Below are positions 46,452 through 55,741 of a DNA stretch of 64,000 nucleotides, in pieces; position 1 is the first letter of the stretch; the number at the start of each line of letters is the position of its first letter. Location: positions 28,622 to 92,621 of the forward strand of contig CACNFY010000003.1 in assembly GCA_902619925.1 (NCBI GenBank), read 5' to 3'. Position numbers and translations under genes: made by a program. Below the pieces are notes generated by a model. It saw only the letters and a list, made by a program, of their open reading frames with translations. It made no database searches and was not told the DNA's origin. This stretch comes from an uncultured Pelagibacteraceae bacterium. GTDB taxonomy: Bacteria > Pseudomonadota > Alphaproteobacteria > Pelagibacterales > Pelagibacteraceae.

Positions 46452-47339
46452 TCAAACCTCTTCTAAAGGTAAATGTGAAATTAATTCTTTTTCCTCAGTA
46501 GAATTTAAAAAAGTTAATTTATTATTCTTACCTCTTGATTCCCTAAATTTTCTCTCTTGAAAAGCTTCTTTAATGCTCAATTCTTTAACTTTATCATTTA
46601 ATAAATTTTTCTTTACAAAAAAAGCATTATTACCAGCACTGTTACAAGTTACTAAAGCGTAACCTTTTTCTTTTCCTAACTTTACCAAAGCAGGTAATGA
46701 TGCTCCATAATATAAATTAGAATAATGAGCTTTATTTCTTTCAAAATTTTTACTGTAAGGAACTGTATAATTTTTGCTATTACCCAATATCGAATTATAT
46801 TCAATAACGACGATTGATGGATCAATTGTTGTTATAGCTTTCCATACCCAATAATCATTCCCGTCTATATCGATTGATAACAAGCCTATATTTTTTTGTG
46901 AAACATTTTCTAAAAAAATCTTATTAATATTCTCTCTTGAAACAAATTCACATAAGGCATTAATGTTATGTTGCCAATATATTTTATCTTTTTTAATATA
47001 ATCAATGTTTTTTTGTGAGCTATCAATAATTAAGCCAGACCAATTAAACTTTTTTAATAAAAATCTTGTATTAGACTCTAAATAATTTTCTACACCAAAC
47101 TCAATAAAAAAATTGTTTTCAATATCTACATTGTTTACTAAATAACTAATAATTCCATCTTCTCCCCATTGAGAAAAAACTTGAAACTCATAATCTATAA
47201 TTTTACTTGATTGTTTTCCCTGAAAATTTTCTAACAAACTTAAACCATTCTGAAATTTGATTTTTTCAATCTCACTAATGATCTTATCCTGTAAAATTTT
47301 AAAATTTAATAACTCACAAATTTTTCTTATTATATTCAT
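46452..47339 (-). CDS. FkbM-related methyltransferase-like protein
   Basis: A 295-residue protein distantly resembling FkbM methyltransferases. It has FSQWGEDGIISYLV, then NNFFIEFGVENYLESNTRFLL in place of the glycine-rich SAM loop, and LLSIDIDGNDYWVWKAI in place of the usual IDTEG segment. Such SQWGEDG proteins recur in glycan clusters. The altered motif I leaves the methyltransferase activity uncertain. The start shares four bases with the acyltransferase stop. Confidence 0.65.
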   Translation of the reverse strand: MNIIRKICELLNFKILQDKIISEIEKIKFQNGLSLLENFQGKQSSKIIDYEFQVFSQWGEDGIISYLVNNVDIENNFFIEFGVENYLESNTRFLLKKFNWSGLIIDSSQKNIDYIKKDKIYWQHNINALCEFVSRENINKIFLENVSQKNIGLLSIDIDGNDYWVWKAITTIDPSIVVIEYNSILGNSKNYTVPYSKNFERNKAHYSNLYYGASLPALVKLGKEKGYALVTCNSAGNNAFFVKKNLLNDKVKELSIKEAFQERKFRESRGKNNKLTFLNSTEEKELISHLPLEEV

Positions 47340-47908
47340 TTAATATTTCTTTTTAAAATTTTTGATGGGTTGCCAAAAACAAATGAATTAGGTGGAATAT
47401 TCTTTTGAACAACAAAAGCGTTGGATGCAATTACAGAATTTTCCCCTACTGTTGTTCCAGCATTGATTATTGCATTTTTGCAAATAAATGATCCTTTTTT
47501 TATAATTACTTCTCCTTTAATCTCATTTCCCTGTTTAATAATTGGAATATCCTTTAAAGAGGTTTTGTGATCTGTATCCCCTAAATAAACGTTTTCAGCT
47601 ATTAAAACATCTTCTTCAATTATAACTTTTTTAAAAGCATTAATATGGCAAAACCTACTAATATGACTTCCTTTTTTGATGATTAATTTAGTGCTTTCAT
47701 TTTTTGATTCATCTTGGGCATTCAACCAAACATGACTGCCTATTTGAACATTTTCCTCAATTTCAATTAGTTTTGGATTATTTATTATACATCCATATCT
47801 GATAATAGAGTTTCTACCAAACTTTTTAAATCTTACTTTGTTTAATAGAGTTGTTATTAAATCAAAAACTTTATTCAGCTTAGTTAATATTTTTTCGATT
47901 AAATCCAT
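47336..47908 (-). CDS. Hexapeptide-repeat acyltransferase
   Basis: A 190-residue left-handed beta-helix protein. Repeats of the [LIV]-G-x4 type run through residues 45-175 (IEENVQIGSHVWLN, VIIEEDVLIAENVYLG, EVIIKKGSFICKNAII, VGENSVIASNAFV), ending in the family-typical GNPSKILKRN. It resembles galactoside/maltose O-acetyltransferases and WbbJ-like proteins; O-acetylation of a glycan sugar is the likely role. Two SGNH hydrolase-like genes in the same string could act on acyl groups as well. Confidence 0.88.
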   Translation of the reverse strand: MDLIEKILTKLNKVFDLITTLLNKVRFKKFGRNSIIRYGCIINNPKLIEIEENVQIGSHVWLNAQDESKNESTKLIIKKGSHISRFCHINAFKKVIIEEDVLIAENVYLGDTDHKTSLKDIPIIKQGNEIKGEVIIKKGSFICKNAIINAGTTVGENSVIASNAFVVQKNIPPNSFVFGNPSKILKRNIK

Positions 47909-47922
47909 ATAATTTTCCTATA

Positions 47923-49584
47923 TTATTCCTCATAGATAAAATTCTTATCATAAAGAACGCTATCACAAATAGTTTGTATCCCTTTATCGTAATCTTCTAA
48001 AGGAAAAATTTTTTTTATATTTTTTTTCTCAATAATAAAATCTTGATATTTTTCTTTTTTTGTTTCTATTAAATTTACTGGTATCATCCTTTTGAAAAAA
48101 AAATGGTAAGCGTATTTTTTGGCTCTTTTGTATCTTTCTATACTCATTTTAGAGCTTAAAATAAGCTTTGAAATAAGTTGGAAATACTCTAATTTTGATC
48201 TTGGGTCATATGAAATTTCTTTATTCTTAATCCATGCTTCACCCCCTACTAAAACATTTTTTCCCATTGCAGCAATCTCTGTTCCAATAGTTGATCCGTA
48301 AACTATACAAAATTTACTTTTTTCTATAATTGAATATGAGCTTGTGGGATCCTCGGGAGCAATAAAGATAATATTTTTTGGAAGAGACCCGTATTTCTTT
48401 TTTATTTCATCATAAATTTTTTGTTTTGAGGGCAGTGTACCACTAATTTCTGCAGGATGAGCTCTAATAACTAATATTTTATCAATCTTAATAAAGTAAT
48501 CTATTGTCTCATATAACCATTCAAGCATGTTTTCAAAAATATTCTGATCAAAGAAAAGTTGAGCATCCCAGACAACATTTGTAAATAAAGAGACAAATTC
48601 TTGATCTTTTAAGTTATTATAATTGCTTATTTGAAAATCAAATTTTGGATTTTTATTATGAAAATAAACCCAATCTTTTGTTCCTAGTTTTCTTGAAGAA
48701 ATATAATCATCTAATTTTTTTTCCTCTTTATTATTAAGTTGAAGATTTTCCCAATCATTCACTGGCTCTTTCAATAAAGACTTATGATAAGTCTCATCAT
48801 GACTAAATAAAAAAGATTTATCTTTATAAGCAGTAAACCAAGTTACAACTTTTAATCCATTAGATTTTGCCACTTCTGATATAATCCCTTGAGGAACATA
48901 AATTCCGTGATTTAAAACTACTGTGTCAAATTTCATAGAACTAAATAAATTTTTAGAAATAAAATAGGTTTTTAATGCTGAAAAAAAATATTTTTTAAAG
49001 ATTGCTATTTCATCCTTTGAAAATTCTAAACTACCTTTTGCGTAATATCTTAGTAAACCAGCATAAGCATGCTCACCGATTGAAATATCATTAATTTTAA
49101 AATTCTTTATTTCCTTATAATCAGTTTTTGAGACAATAATGTTTATTTGCTTTAAATCACTAGAAGTCAAAAATTCAGAGTATTTTAAAGTTTTTATCCC
49201 TGCATTTAGAAGAGAATATTTTCCAGTATTCCAACAAGATGAACAATTTGGTAAAGCTCCATATTTGATAAAATCTTTGCTATTACTTAAATTTAAATAA
49301 GTACACTCGCTACATGCATCTAAAGCTTCATCGCATAATAAAAAATCAACATTAGCACCTCTGGCTTTAAATGATAAGCCAAACAATATTTCTGAGGATA
49401 ATGCCAATCTATGACCCCCCGTACTAGTAGCTACTAAAATTTTTTTACCACTAGGTGAATTTTTATTTTCAAAATCAATACATGATAACAAATTTTTCCA
49501 ATTAGGATGATTTTTTAAAAGTTTTTTATTAAAAATTTTATAATAAATATTTTTTATGTAATTCTTAAAAATAACACTATTCAT
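47923..49584 (-). CDS. Surface carbohydrate (capsule-type) biosynthesis protein with Cys cluster
   Basis: A 553-residue GT-B-like protein resembling capsule polysaccharide biosynthesis proteins. The N-terminal half carries a cysteine cluster: Cys84, Cys91 and Cys94 (LCDEALDACSEC) and Cys114/Cys117 (LPNCSSCW), suggestive of a metal site. The C-terminal half has LVIRAHPAE, KSKFCIVYGSTIGTEIAAMGKNVLVGGEAW, as in KpsS/LipB-type and CDP-glycerol transferase folds. It may transfer an acidic sugar. It follows the cytidylyltransferase-like gene with a one-base overlap, consistent with a CMP-sugar donor. Confidence 0.72.
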   Translation of the reverse strand: MNSVIFKNYIKNIYYKIFNKKLLKNHPNWKNLLSCIDFENKNSPSGKKILVATSTGGHRLALSSEILFGLSFKARGANVDFLLCDEALDACSECTYLNLSNSKDFIKYGALPNCSSCWNTGKYSLLNAGIKTLKYSEFLTSSDLKQINIIVSKTDYKEIKNFKINDISIGEHAYAGLLRYYAKGSLEFSKDEIAIFKKYFFSALKTYFISKNLFSSMKFDTVVLNHGIYVPQGIISEVAKSNGLKVVTWFTAYKDKSFLFSHDETYHKSLLKEPVNDWENLQLNNKEEKKLDDYISSRKLGTKDWVYFHNKNPKFDFQISNYNNLKDQEFVSLFTNVVWDAQLFFDQNIFENMLEWLYETIDYFIKIDKILVIRAHPAEISGTLPSKQKIYDEIKKKYGSLPKNIIFIAPEDPTSSYSIIEKSKFCIVYGSTIGTEIAAMGKNVLVGGEAWIKNKEISYDPRSKLEYFQLISKLILSSKMSIERYKRAKKYAYHFFFKRMIPVNLIETKKEKYQDFIIEKKNIKKIFPLEDYDKGIQTICDSVLYDKNFIYEE

Positions 49585-50327
49585 TATTTTAGCTTTTTAA
49601 TTAGAGGTAATTTAATTTTTTTTTTTATAATTTTGTTTCTTAGATTAACTAGATCCTCAGGATAATTAATATCGAAACCTTCTATTGAGGGTGAAATAAA
49701 AGGAAGAATTTTTTTTCCTGTAATTGTTTTATATTTTTTTAATACCCTAGTTTTTGATATTTCTAGACTTGCGTTTTGTACCAAAATCTTTGGTAATACT
49801 TTCATTTGGTTATTAAATGAGGGTTGTTTTTTAATTGTAATATTTAGTAGTGGTTTAATAAATTTACCTTTTTTTAACCACATCTTACCTGGATGTTGTT
49901 TAACATATTCAACTGCTCTTAATGAGTCAGCTCTATTTTTTTTAAACATACTCCAAGCTTTACAAATAGTATTATGATTTCGTAAAGGATTTGTAGGTCT
50001 TAAAATAAAAAAATGACTAAATTTTTCATTATTTTTTTCTAACTTTTCTAAAGTATAATTTACCCACTCATAATCACTTGAAAAAGATTTAGAAATTTTT
50101 TTTGGTCTCAAAAACGGAATTTCAGCTCCATATTTTTTAGCTATTTTCTTATATTTCAATGAATCTGTTGAAACTAAAACTTTATCAAAAATTTTACTTT
50201 TTATTGCAGCACTAATTGCATAAGCAATTAATGGATGACCAAAAAAATTAATTATATTTTTGTCTTTAATTCTCTCAGACCCAGATCTTGCAGGTATAAG
50301 TGCAATTAATTTTGAGTATTTTTTCAC
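49584..50327 (-). CDS. Acylneuraminate cytidylyltransferase-like (CMP-sugar synthetase)
   Basis: A 247-residue nucleotidyltransferase that would activate a nonulosonic or other 2-keto sugar with CTP. The N-terminus has ALIPARSGSERIKDKNI, the CTP-binding signature of NeuA/PseF/LegF, then VSTDSLKYKKIAKKYGAE and LRPTNPLRNHNTI; EGFDINYPEDL near the end supplies the metal-binding aspartate. It is coupled by four- and one-base overlaps to a cupin and the capsule-type protein and lies three genes downstream of the NeuB-like synthase, its expected partner. Confidence 0.88.
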   Translation of the reverse strand: MKKYSKLIALIPARSGSERIKDKNIINFFGHPLIAYAISAAIKSKIFDKVLVSTDSLKYKKIAKKYGAEIPFLRPKKISKSFSSDYEWVNYTLEKLEKNNEKFSHFFILRPTNPLRNHNTICKAWSMFKKNRADSLRAVEYVKQHPGKMWLKKGKFIKPLLNITIKKQPSFNNQMKVLPKILVQNASLEISKTRVLKKYKTITGKKILPFISPSIEGFDINYPEDLVNLRNKIIKKKIKLPLIKKLK

Positions 50328-50758
50328 TTAAAAGTTATTTCTTTTTTTTTTGTAGTTGGTAAGCCAAATTCTTTTAAACCAAAAAATTTTTCTACACGTA
50401 CTCTGTCATTAAAATGTGGAGAGGACGCTTCAATTATTTCACAGTCAGTTAATGCTTCTTCTTGATGAATAAAGTTTGGTGGAAAATGAAAAACATTACC
50501 TTTTTTCAGTGTCTTTTTTACAAGTTTACCATTCTTCCCTAAATATCTTACTAAAAGTGTGCCTTTCAATAAATATCCACATTCATTTTTCAATCTATGA
50601 AATTGAAGACCACCTTTTCTTCCTTTCTTAATTAAGATTTTTTTTAATGATAAAACTTTTGGTATCAAAACTAATAAATTTTCTGATCCCCAATTTCTTT
50701 TTCCTAAGTTTATTTTTTTAGGAAAAATTTTTTTTAAATTGACTCTTTTTTTTTTCAT
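50324..50758 (-). CDS. Cupin-domain protein
   Basis: A 144-residue cupin. Motif 1 is readable as GLQFHRLKNECGYLLKG, with His and Glu in metal-ligand positions, and motif 2 as GNVFHFPPNFIHQEEAL, including the final His. It may be a sugar isomerase, epimerase or small dioxygenase; the sequence does not decide. Its place between a PhyH-type oxygenase and the CMP-sugar synthetase-like gene suggests work on the same modified sugar. Confidence 0.8.
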   Translation of the reverse strand: MKKKRVNLKKIFPKKINLGKRNWGSENLLVLIPKVLSLKKILIKKGRKGGLQFHRLKNECGYLLKGTLLVRYLGKNGKLVKKTLKKGNVFHFPPNFIHQEEALTDCEIIEASSPHFNDRVRVEKFFGLKEFGLPTTKKKEITFK

Positions 50759-51696
50759 TATGTAATAGCTTTAATTTGTTTTATTTTTAATTTTTTTAAA
50801 TCATCATTATTTGGTCTATGAAAGTTTTTATTAAACAGTACACTTGCAGGACTTAAAAAACTCCAATATCCAAAAATACGTTCTCCATTATCTTTATCAG
50901 AAAAACCTCCTCTGTGCATACCAGTCGTATCAACAAAATATAAAGTCCCTTTTTTTCCTATAAATTTGACAATATCATCCTTGTCGACATCTTTATCTGC
51001 GTCTAGTCTTGGATAAACTTTCCAGGGAGCAATATTTCCATAACTAAATTTTGCTAAATGTTCATATTTTTCTTTTTTTCGTGAATAAGGAATATATTCT
51101 GTAGCGCCATTATTGCTATCAATGTCATTAAGATATAAAAAAATTTTTAAAATTTTTACATCATCTCTATCTCTATGCCAATTTTGAGCATTTGTTCTTT
51201 TACTTTTTTCTTTATTGAGAAAAGTTATCCATAAATCTGCTGTGTTTAATTTGGCATACATTCCAAAATAAGAATTTACAATATCGAGTATCTCTTCGTT
51301 CAATATGAAACTAATTAAATAAGAATTTATATCAATTTTGAAACTCTTATTATCATAAAGTCTATGTATATAATGTTTTCCGGAAATATTAAGATTTTCA
51401 CTAAAATTTTTATATGCATTAGTAAATTCTTGAGACTTTTTTAAATCTTTTAAAATTGAATTAAATCTATTTAAAATTTCATCTTTATTTCCAAATAAAT
51501 CATCTATAGATGACTTGGCAAAACCTTTTTCTTTTAATGAAAGAAGAACTTCATTTTGCTTTTCAGTCAATTTTGTTAGGTCTTTTTTAAACAACAATTT
51601 ACTAGAGAGATTTTTTGTTAAATTACTTCTTATAAAAAATCTCAAACTATCAAATCTATATTTAAGTGGATCGTAAAAATTTTTTATAATTTGCAT
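50758..51696 (-). CDS. Phytanoyl-CoA dioxygenase (PhyH)-family oxygenase
   Basis: A 312-residue Fe(II)/2-oxoglutarate oxygenase. The HxD motif is in NWHRDRDDVK, the distal His in DTTGMHRGG with a following Arg in GERIFGYWS, and NNGATEYIPYS is the family-typical strand between them. PhyH relatives hydroxylate varied small molecules; here a sugar or lipid of the glycan pathway is possible. It lies two bases after the NeuB-like gene and one-base coupled to the cupin. Confidence 0.85.
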   Translation of the reverse strand: MQIIKNFYDPLKYRFDSLRFFIRSNLTKNLSSKLLFKKDLTKLTEKQNEVLLSLKEKGFAKSSIDDLFGNKDEILNRFNSILKDLKKSQEFTNAYKNFSENLNISGKHYIHRLYDNKSFKIDINSYLISFILNEEILDIVNSYFGMYAKLNTADLWITFLNKEKSKRTNAQNWHRDRDDVKILKIFLYLNDIDSNNGATEYIPYSRKKEKYEHLAKFSYGNIAPWKVYPRLDADKDVDKDDIVKFIGKKGTLYFVDTTGMHRGGFSDKDNGERIFGYWSFLSPASVLFNKNFHRPNNDDLKKLKIKQIKAIT

Positions 51697-51698
51697 AA

Positions 51699-52745
51699 CT
51701 ATTTCAGATGAATCTTTTTAATCATCTCATCTTTGCTAATATCTTTTTTTGAAATTCTATTTAACACTGTGTTTAATTCATATGGTTTTAAACCACCACC
51801 TGGTGATTTAAGAGTTAAATCTTCAAGTGTTAGCTTTCTTCCTTTTTTAATTTCTTTTTTTGCATAAATTGATTTTTGCATCTTTAGTAATGGTTTTTTC
51901 TCAGAATTTAAAAGTTGTTTATTTTTATTTCCGATCATTACTGATATTCTATTCAAATTTCTAATCATTTTACTTAAACCTTGAGGCTCTAATGAAAATG
52001 CATGATCTGTACCTTTCCATGACCTATCTAAAGTAAAATGTTTTTCAAAAACTCTTGCGCCCAACATGTATGCAATGGTAGCGGCGTCTATGCCATTTTC
52101 ATGATCAGATAGACCAATATTAATTTTTTTATATTTTTTTTTCAGCTCGTTTATTACAGCTAAATTCATATCATCTAAATTTGCTGGATATGATGCAGTA
52201 CAATGTAATATTGTTAATTTTCTATTATATTTAATGATATTTTTATAGGCTCGTTCAATATCCTTAAAATTTCCTCCACCCGTACTCATAAAAATTGGCT
52301 TATTCTTTTTAGCTATATATCTCTGCAGTGGTATATTAATTAAATCTGCTGAAGCAATTTTATATGCTTGAATATTAATGCTTTCTAAAAAATCTACACT
52401 CTCAAAATCAAAAGGAGTACACAAAAACTCTATTTTTAACTTTTTTGCATAATTTTTTAAATCTAAATATTGTTTTTTATTAAACTCTAAAAAATCTCTA
52501 TGTAAACCATATGTTTTACCATAGCTATTTGGATGATCATAAACTTGATCATACATATCTTTAGTATAAAGATTTTTATTAGATCTTTTCTGTAATTTCA
52601 CAGCATCCGCACCAGAATTTTTAGCCTCCAAAAACATTTTTTTTGCAATTGTCACCGAGCCTTTATGGTTATTGCCAATTTCAGCAATTACAAAAGGTTT
52701 GTCTTTATTCTTTTTTTTAGCTGAAAATAAATCTTTAATTAACAT
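51699..52745 (-). CDS. NeuB-family nonulosonate synthase
   Basis: A 348-residue synthase that condenses phosphoenolpyruvate with a six-carbon sugar to give a nine-carbon 2-keto acid (sialic, legionaminic or pseudaminic type). It has FVIAEIGNNHKGSVTIAKKM, the KLQKRS and FLCTPFDFESVDFL segments, KIASADLINIPL, STGGG, and LTILHCTASYPA, with a C-terminal SAF/antifreeze-like domain (about 285-348). It is full length. The enzymes that would make its sugar substrate (NeuC, or Pse/Leg genes) are not in this window. Confidence 0.92.
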   Translation of the reverse strand: MLIKDLFSAKKKNKDKPFVIAEIGNNHKGSVTIAKKMFLEAKNSGADAVKLQKRSNKNLYTKDMYDQVYDHPNSYGKTYGLHRDFLEFNKKQYLDLKNYAKKLKIEFLCTPFDFESVDFLESINIQAYKIASADLINIPLQRYIAKKNKPIFMSTGGGNFKDIERAYKNIIKYNRKLTILHCTASYPANLDDMNLAVINELKKKYKKINIGLSDHENGIDAATIAYMLGARVFEKHFTLDRSWKGTDHAFSLEPQGLSKMIRNLNRISVMIGNKNKQLLNSEKKPLLKMQKSIYAKKEIKKGRKLTLEDLTLKSPGGGLKPYELNTVLNRISKKDISKDEMIKKIHLK

Positions 52746-52746
52746 A

Positions 52747-54510
52747 TTAAGATATTACATTTTTTAATTGATTATTCAATTCATCATAGGAATTAAAGGT
52801 CTTTATAAGTTTTCCTTGATCAAGATAAAATATTTTTTTACAGTCTTTTAATGTTGTTAATCTATGCGCAACCATAATAATGGTCATATCTTTTTTATTT
52901 TGAATTAGTGAAGAAATAATTTCTAATTCTAATTTATTATCTAGTGAACTTGTTGCTTCATCTAAAATAATAATTTTTGGATCTCTATAAATTGCTCTTG
53001 CTATACCAATTCTTTGTTTTTGACCCCCAGATATTCTAACGCCCCTATCACCTACAATAGTTTCAATTCCATCCTTAAGTGTTTGAATTGTTTCATCTAA
53101 TCTAGCTATTCTGATAGCATAATTTACTTTCTCAATATTTATTTCATTTTCATTAACACCAAAAGCAATATTTTTTTTAATACTTTCATCTAACAAATAG
53201 ACCTCTTGACCAACGTATCCAATTGAGTTCATCCACAAGGTTTTTGATTTACTAATATCTTTTCCATTCATCAAAATTTTCCCATTCTTTGGATTGAAAA
53301 AACCTGTTATAAGATTAATTAAAGTTGTTTTACCAGATCCTGACGGGCCAGTAATTCCAACTACCGAACCAAGACTAATTTTTTCATTAAAGTTATTTAT
53401 CAAAAAATTTTGATTTTCTTCAAATCCAAAACAAACATCTTTTAACATAATCTCACCTTTAAAAATTAATTCTCCTTCAGATTTTTGGGGATCATTATTT
53501 TCAAAATCAATTTTTTTGATTTCTTCATAAACTAAATTTAATGATGGTTTTATAAATTGAATTCTATTAATAGTTGATGCTATTAAATTATAGCTCGGCA
53601 TAATTCTAGCTATAGCAACTGCTATTAAACTTAATAAAACTATAATTTGATTTTTTTCAATACCTGTAAAGGAAATTATAAAAATAAAAATTAAAATTGA
53701 AAAAATAGCAAAAATTTCAAATATGAGTTTCGGAAATTTACTTAAAATTGTTACAAACATATTATTTGATTCGTAAATTTTGTTTTCTCTATTAAAGATT
53801 TCCAAAATGAAATTTTTCTTGCCCATAACAATAATATCTTTAATTGCTCCAAATGCTTGACTTAAATAAGTAAGCTGAAGTCCCCTTATATTTTGAGAAG
53901 ATTTACCCAATTTATCTAATTTATTTTTAAATAACAAAATGTAAGACAAAGATAGAAAACTTATTAAGCAAAAAATAATCAACGTAATCAGCCAATTTGT
54001 ATAAAATAAGATCATTAATATTCCTGCCAGTAGAAATATTTCTTTAAAAATATACAAAAACATTGAAGCTATTTGTTTAATTGATTGATTCTCAACAATT
54101 ATATTTCTGGCAAGATAATTTGGATTAGAATTTAAAAAAAAAGTCAAACTTTTACTTAAATAGTATTTATATAATTTAGACGCATTTTCTTCTGTTATAT
54201 TTTTAAAAACTTTACCCTCAAAATAGGCGATAAGACCTAAAAGGATATTTTTGATAAAAAAAACAAAAAAGATTAAAAAACTTAAAAAAAATAATATTTT
54301 ATCCTCATTTAAATAAGATTTAAAAAAAACAAGTATCGTATTATTTTGTAATATATTTATAGTGCTATTATCAAGATAAATTGAAACCATTATTGGAATA
54401 GCTCCAAGTCCAATTATTTCTAAAGCTGAACAAAAAATTAAAAATACCAAAATCAAAAAAAGTTTTTTCTTATGTCTTTTATCAATTAAAAAATTAAGCT
54501 TTTTTAACAT
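52747..54510 (-). CDS. ABC transporter with fused membrane and ATPase domains (lipid-glycan flippase-like)
   Basis: A 587-residue half-transporter. Residues 15-320 hold about six membrane helices; the ATPase domain (about 345-580) has Walker A GPSGSGKTTLI, the signature ISGGQKQRIGIARAI and Walker B KIIILDEATSSLD followed by the His switch in VAHRL. The size and layout are those of MsbA/PglK-type exporters, and in a cluster with no visible Wzx it is the best candidate to flip a lipid-linked glycan. It overlaps the upstream fusion gene by 17 bases. Confidence 0.9.
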   Translation of the reverse strand: MLKKLNFLIDKRHKKKLFLILVFLIFCSALEIIGLGAIPIMVSIYLDNSTINILQNNTILVFFKSYLNEDKILFFLSFLIFFVFFIKNILLGLIAYFEGKVFKNITEENASKLYKYYLSKSLTFFLNSNPNYLARNIIVENQSIKQIASMFLYIFKEIFLLAGILMILFYTNWLITLIIFCLISFLSLSYILLFKNKLDKLGKSSQNIRGLQLTYLSQAFGAIKDIIVMGKKNFILEIFNRENKIYESNNMFVTILSKFPKLIFEIFAIFSILIFIFIISFTGIEKNQIIVLLSLIAVAIARIMPSYNLIASTINRIQFIKPSLNLVYEEIKKIDFENNDPQKSEGELIFKGEIMLKDVCFGFEENQNFLINNFNEKISLGSVVGITGPSGSGKTTLINLITGFFNPKNGKILMNGKDISKSKTLWMNSIGYVGQEVYLLDESIKKNIAFGVNENEINIEKVNYAIRIARLDETIQTLKDGIETIVGDRGVRISGGQKQRIGIARAIYRDPKIIILDEATSSLDNKLELEIISSLIQNKKDMTIIMVAHRLTTLKDCKKIFYLDQGKLIKTFNSYDELNNQLKNVIS

Positions 54511-55741
54511 TATTGTTTAAAAATTTTTTTGTTATTTGATATAAATTATCGATAGAGCTATCAATTTTAATTGATTTAATTTTTTTTCTCTCAGCAGCTT
54601 TAATATCTATTTCTTTGTCACCAATTAACAAGGAATGTTTCATATCTACATTCCATTTTTTCTCTAAATAATGCAACATTCCTGCTTGGGGTTTTCTCAA
54701 TTTTTTGTATTCATATGAAGAATATTTTTTTGATTTCCAATAATACGGTGAAAACACGAATTCATCTATATAAGCACTCTTTTTATTTAGTTCATCATTA
54801 ATCCACGAATGTAATTCTTTTACGTTTTTTTCAGTATAATATCCTCTTCCAATTCCCGATTGATTGGAAATTATAAAAACATAATGATCATGCTCATTCA
54901 TAAGTTTAATTGCTTTGGATATATCTTTAAACCATTTGAACTCCTTTTTTTTGTGAACATATCCAGTATCTTCATTTAAAACACCATCTCTATCTAAAAA
55001 AAAAGCAGGTTTTTTTGTTGTTAAAATAAAATTATCTGCATTTTTAAGAGTCTTTGGAGAACCAATATCATAAAATTTTTGCTTATAATCTGTGCAGACT
55101 AATTTTTTTTTCTTAATTAAATGCTCAAAAAGATCTTTTTCTAAACTAAATATTTTTTTTTTTATTAATTTTAGATGGTCTCTGTTAATTAATGTAAATC
55201 CAGAGTGTGTAATATTTTTTTTTGAATTAATTTTTTTCTTTAAAGATTTAATAATTTTTGTCTTTTTATCATAAATTACTGATGTAGATGATTTATTATA
55301 TGTATTTGAAGAAACAATCATGTTGGTAAAGTTTTTATATTTATTTCTTATAAAAAGATTGTTCAAATTTATATTAAAATACGTATCTCCATTAATACTT
55401 AAAAAATTTTTGTCTAATTTTTTGTAAATATTTTTAATTGCTCCACCTGTATCAAGTTTTTGCTTTTCATTTATTATCTCTATTTTGGTGTTTTTTTTTA
55501 ATTTTTGATTTAATTTATTTTTAAAATCATAAAATAATCTATTTTTATAATGACATAATAGAAATATCTTTTTGAAATTATATCTAACCAAATATTCTAT
55601 CAAATAAGTTAGAAAGGATTTTTGATTAATGAGCAATAAAGGTTTAGGAATTTTTTTGGTTAGATTACCTAATCTAGAGCCATATCCTCCACAAAGAATT
55701 ACCGCCTGGTTTATCTTATTAAGTTTTCTAGTGCTTCGCAT
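54494..55741 (-). CDS. Fusion: heptose-1-phosphate guanylyltransferase + heptose-1,7-bisphosphate phosphatase
   Basis: A 415-residue bifunctional protein. Residues 11-235 form a nucleotidyltransferase (VILCGGYGSRLGNLTKKIPKP, NGDTYFN) like HddC. Residues 245-405 form a HAD phosphatase like GmhB, with Asp250 and Asp252 in FLDRDGVLNED, ISNQSGIGRGYY and LIGDKEIDIKAA. Together they would remove the 7-phosphate and attach GMP to D-glycero-D-manno-heptose. The GmhB zinc loop is lost: Ser331, Tyr333, Lys346 and Leu348 occupy the ligand positions. The gene overlaps gmhA by 31 bases. Confidence 0.88.
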   Translation of the reverse strand: MRSTRKLNKINQAVILCGGYGSRLGNLTKKIPKPLLLINQKSFLTYLIEYLVRYNFKKIFLLCHYKNRLFYDFKNKLNQKLKKNTKIEIINEKQKLDTGGAIKNIYKKLDKNFLSINGDTYFNINLNNLFIRNKYKNFTNMIVSSNTYNKSSTSVIYDKKTKIIKSLKKKINSKKNITHSGFTLINRDHLKLIKKKIFSLEKDLFEHLIKKKKLVCTDYKQKFYDIGSPKTLKNADNFILTTKKPAFFLDRDGVLNEDTGYVHKKKEFKWFKDISKAIKLMNEHDHYVFIISNQSGIGRGYYTEKNVKELHSWINDELNKKSAYIDEFVFSPYYWKSKKYSSYEYKKLRKPQAGMLHYLEKKWNVDMKHSLLIGDKEIDIKAAERKKIKSIKIDSSIDNLYQITKKFLNNNVKKA

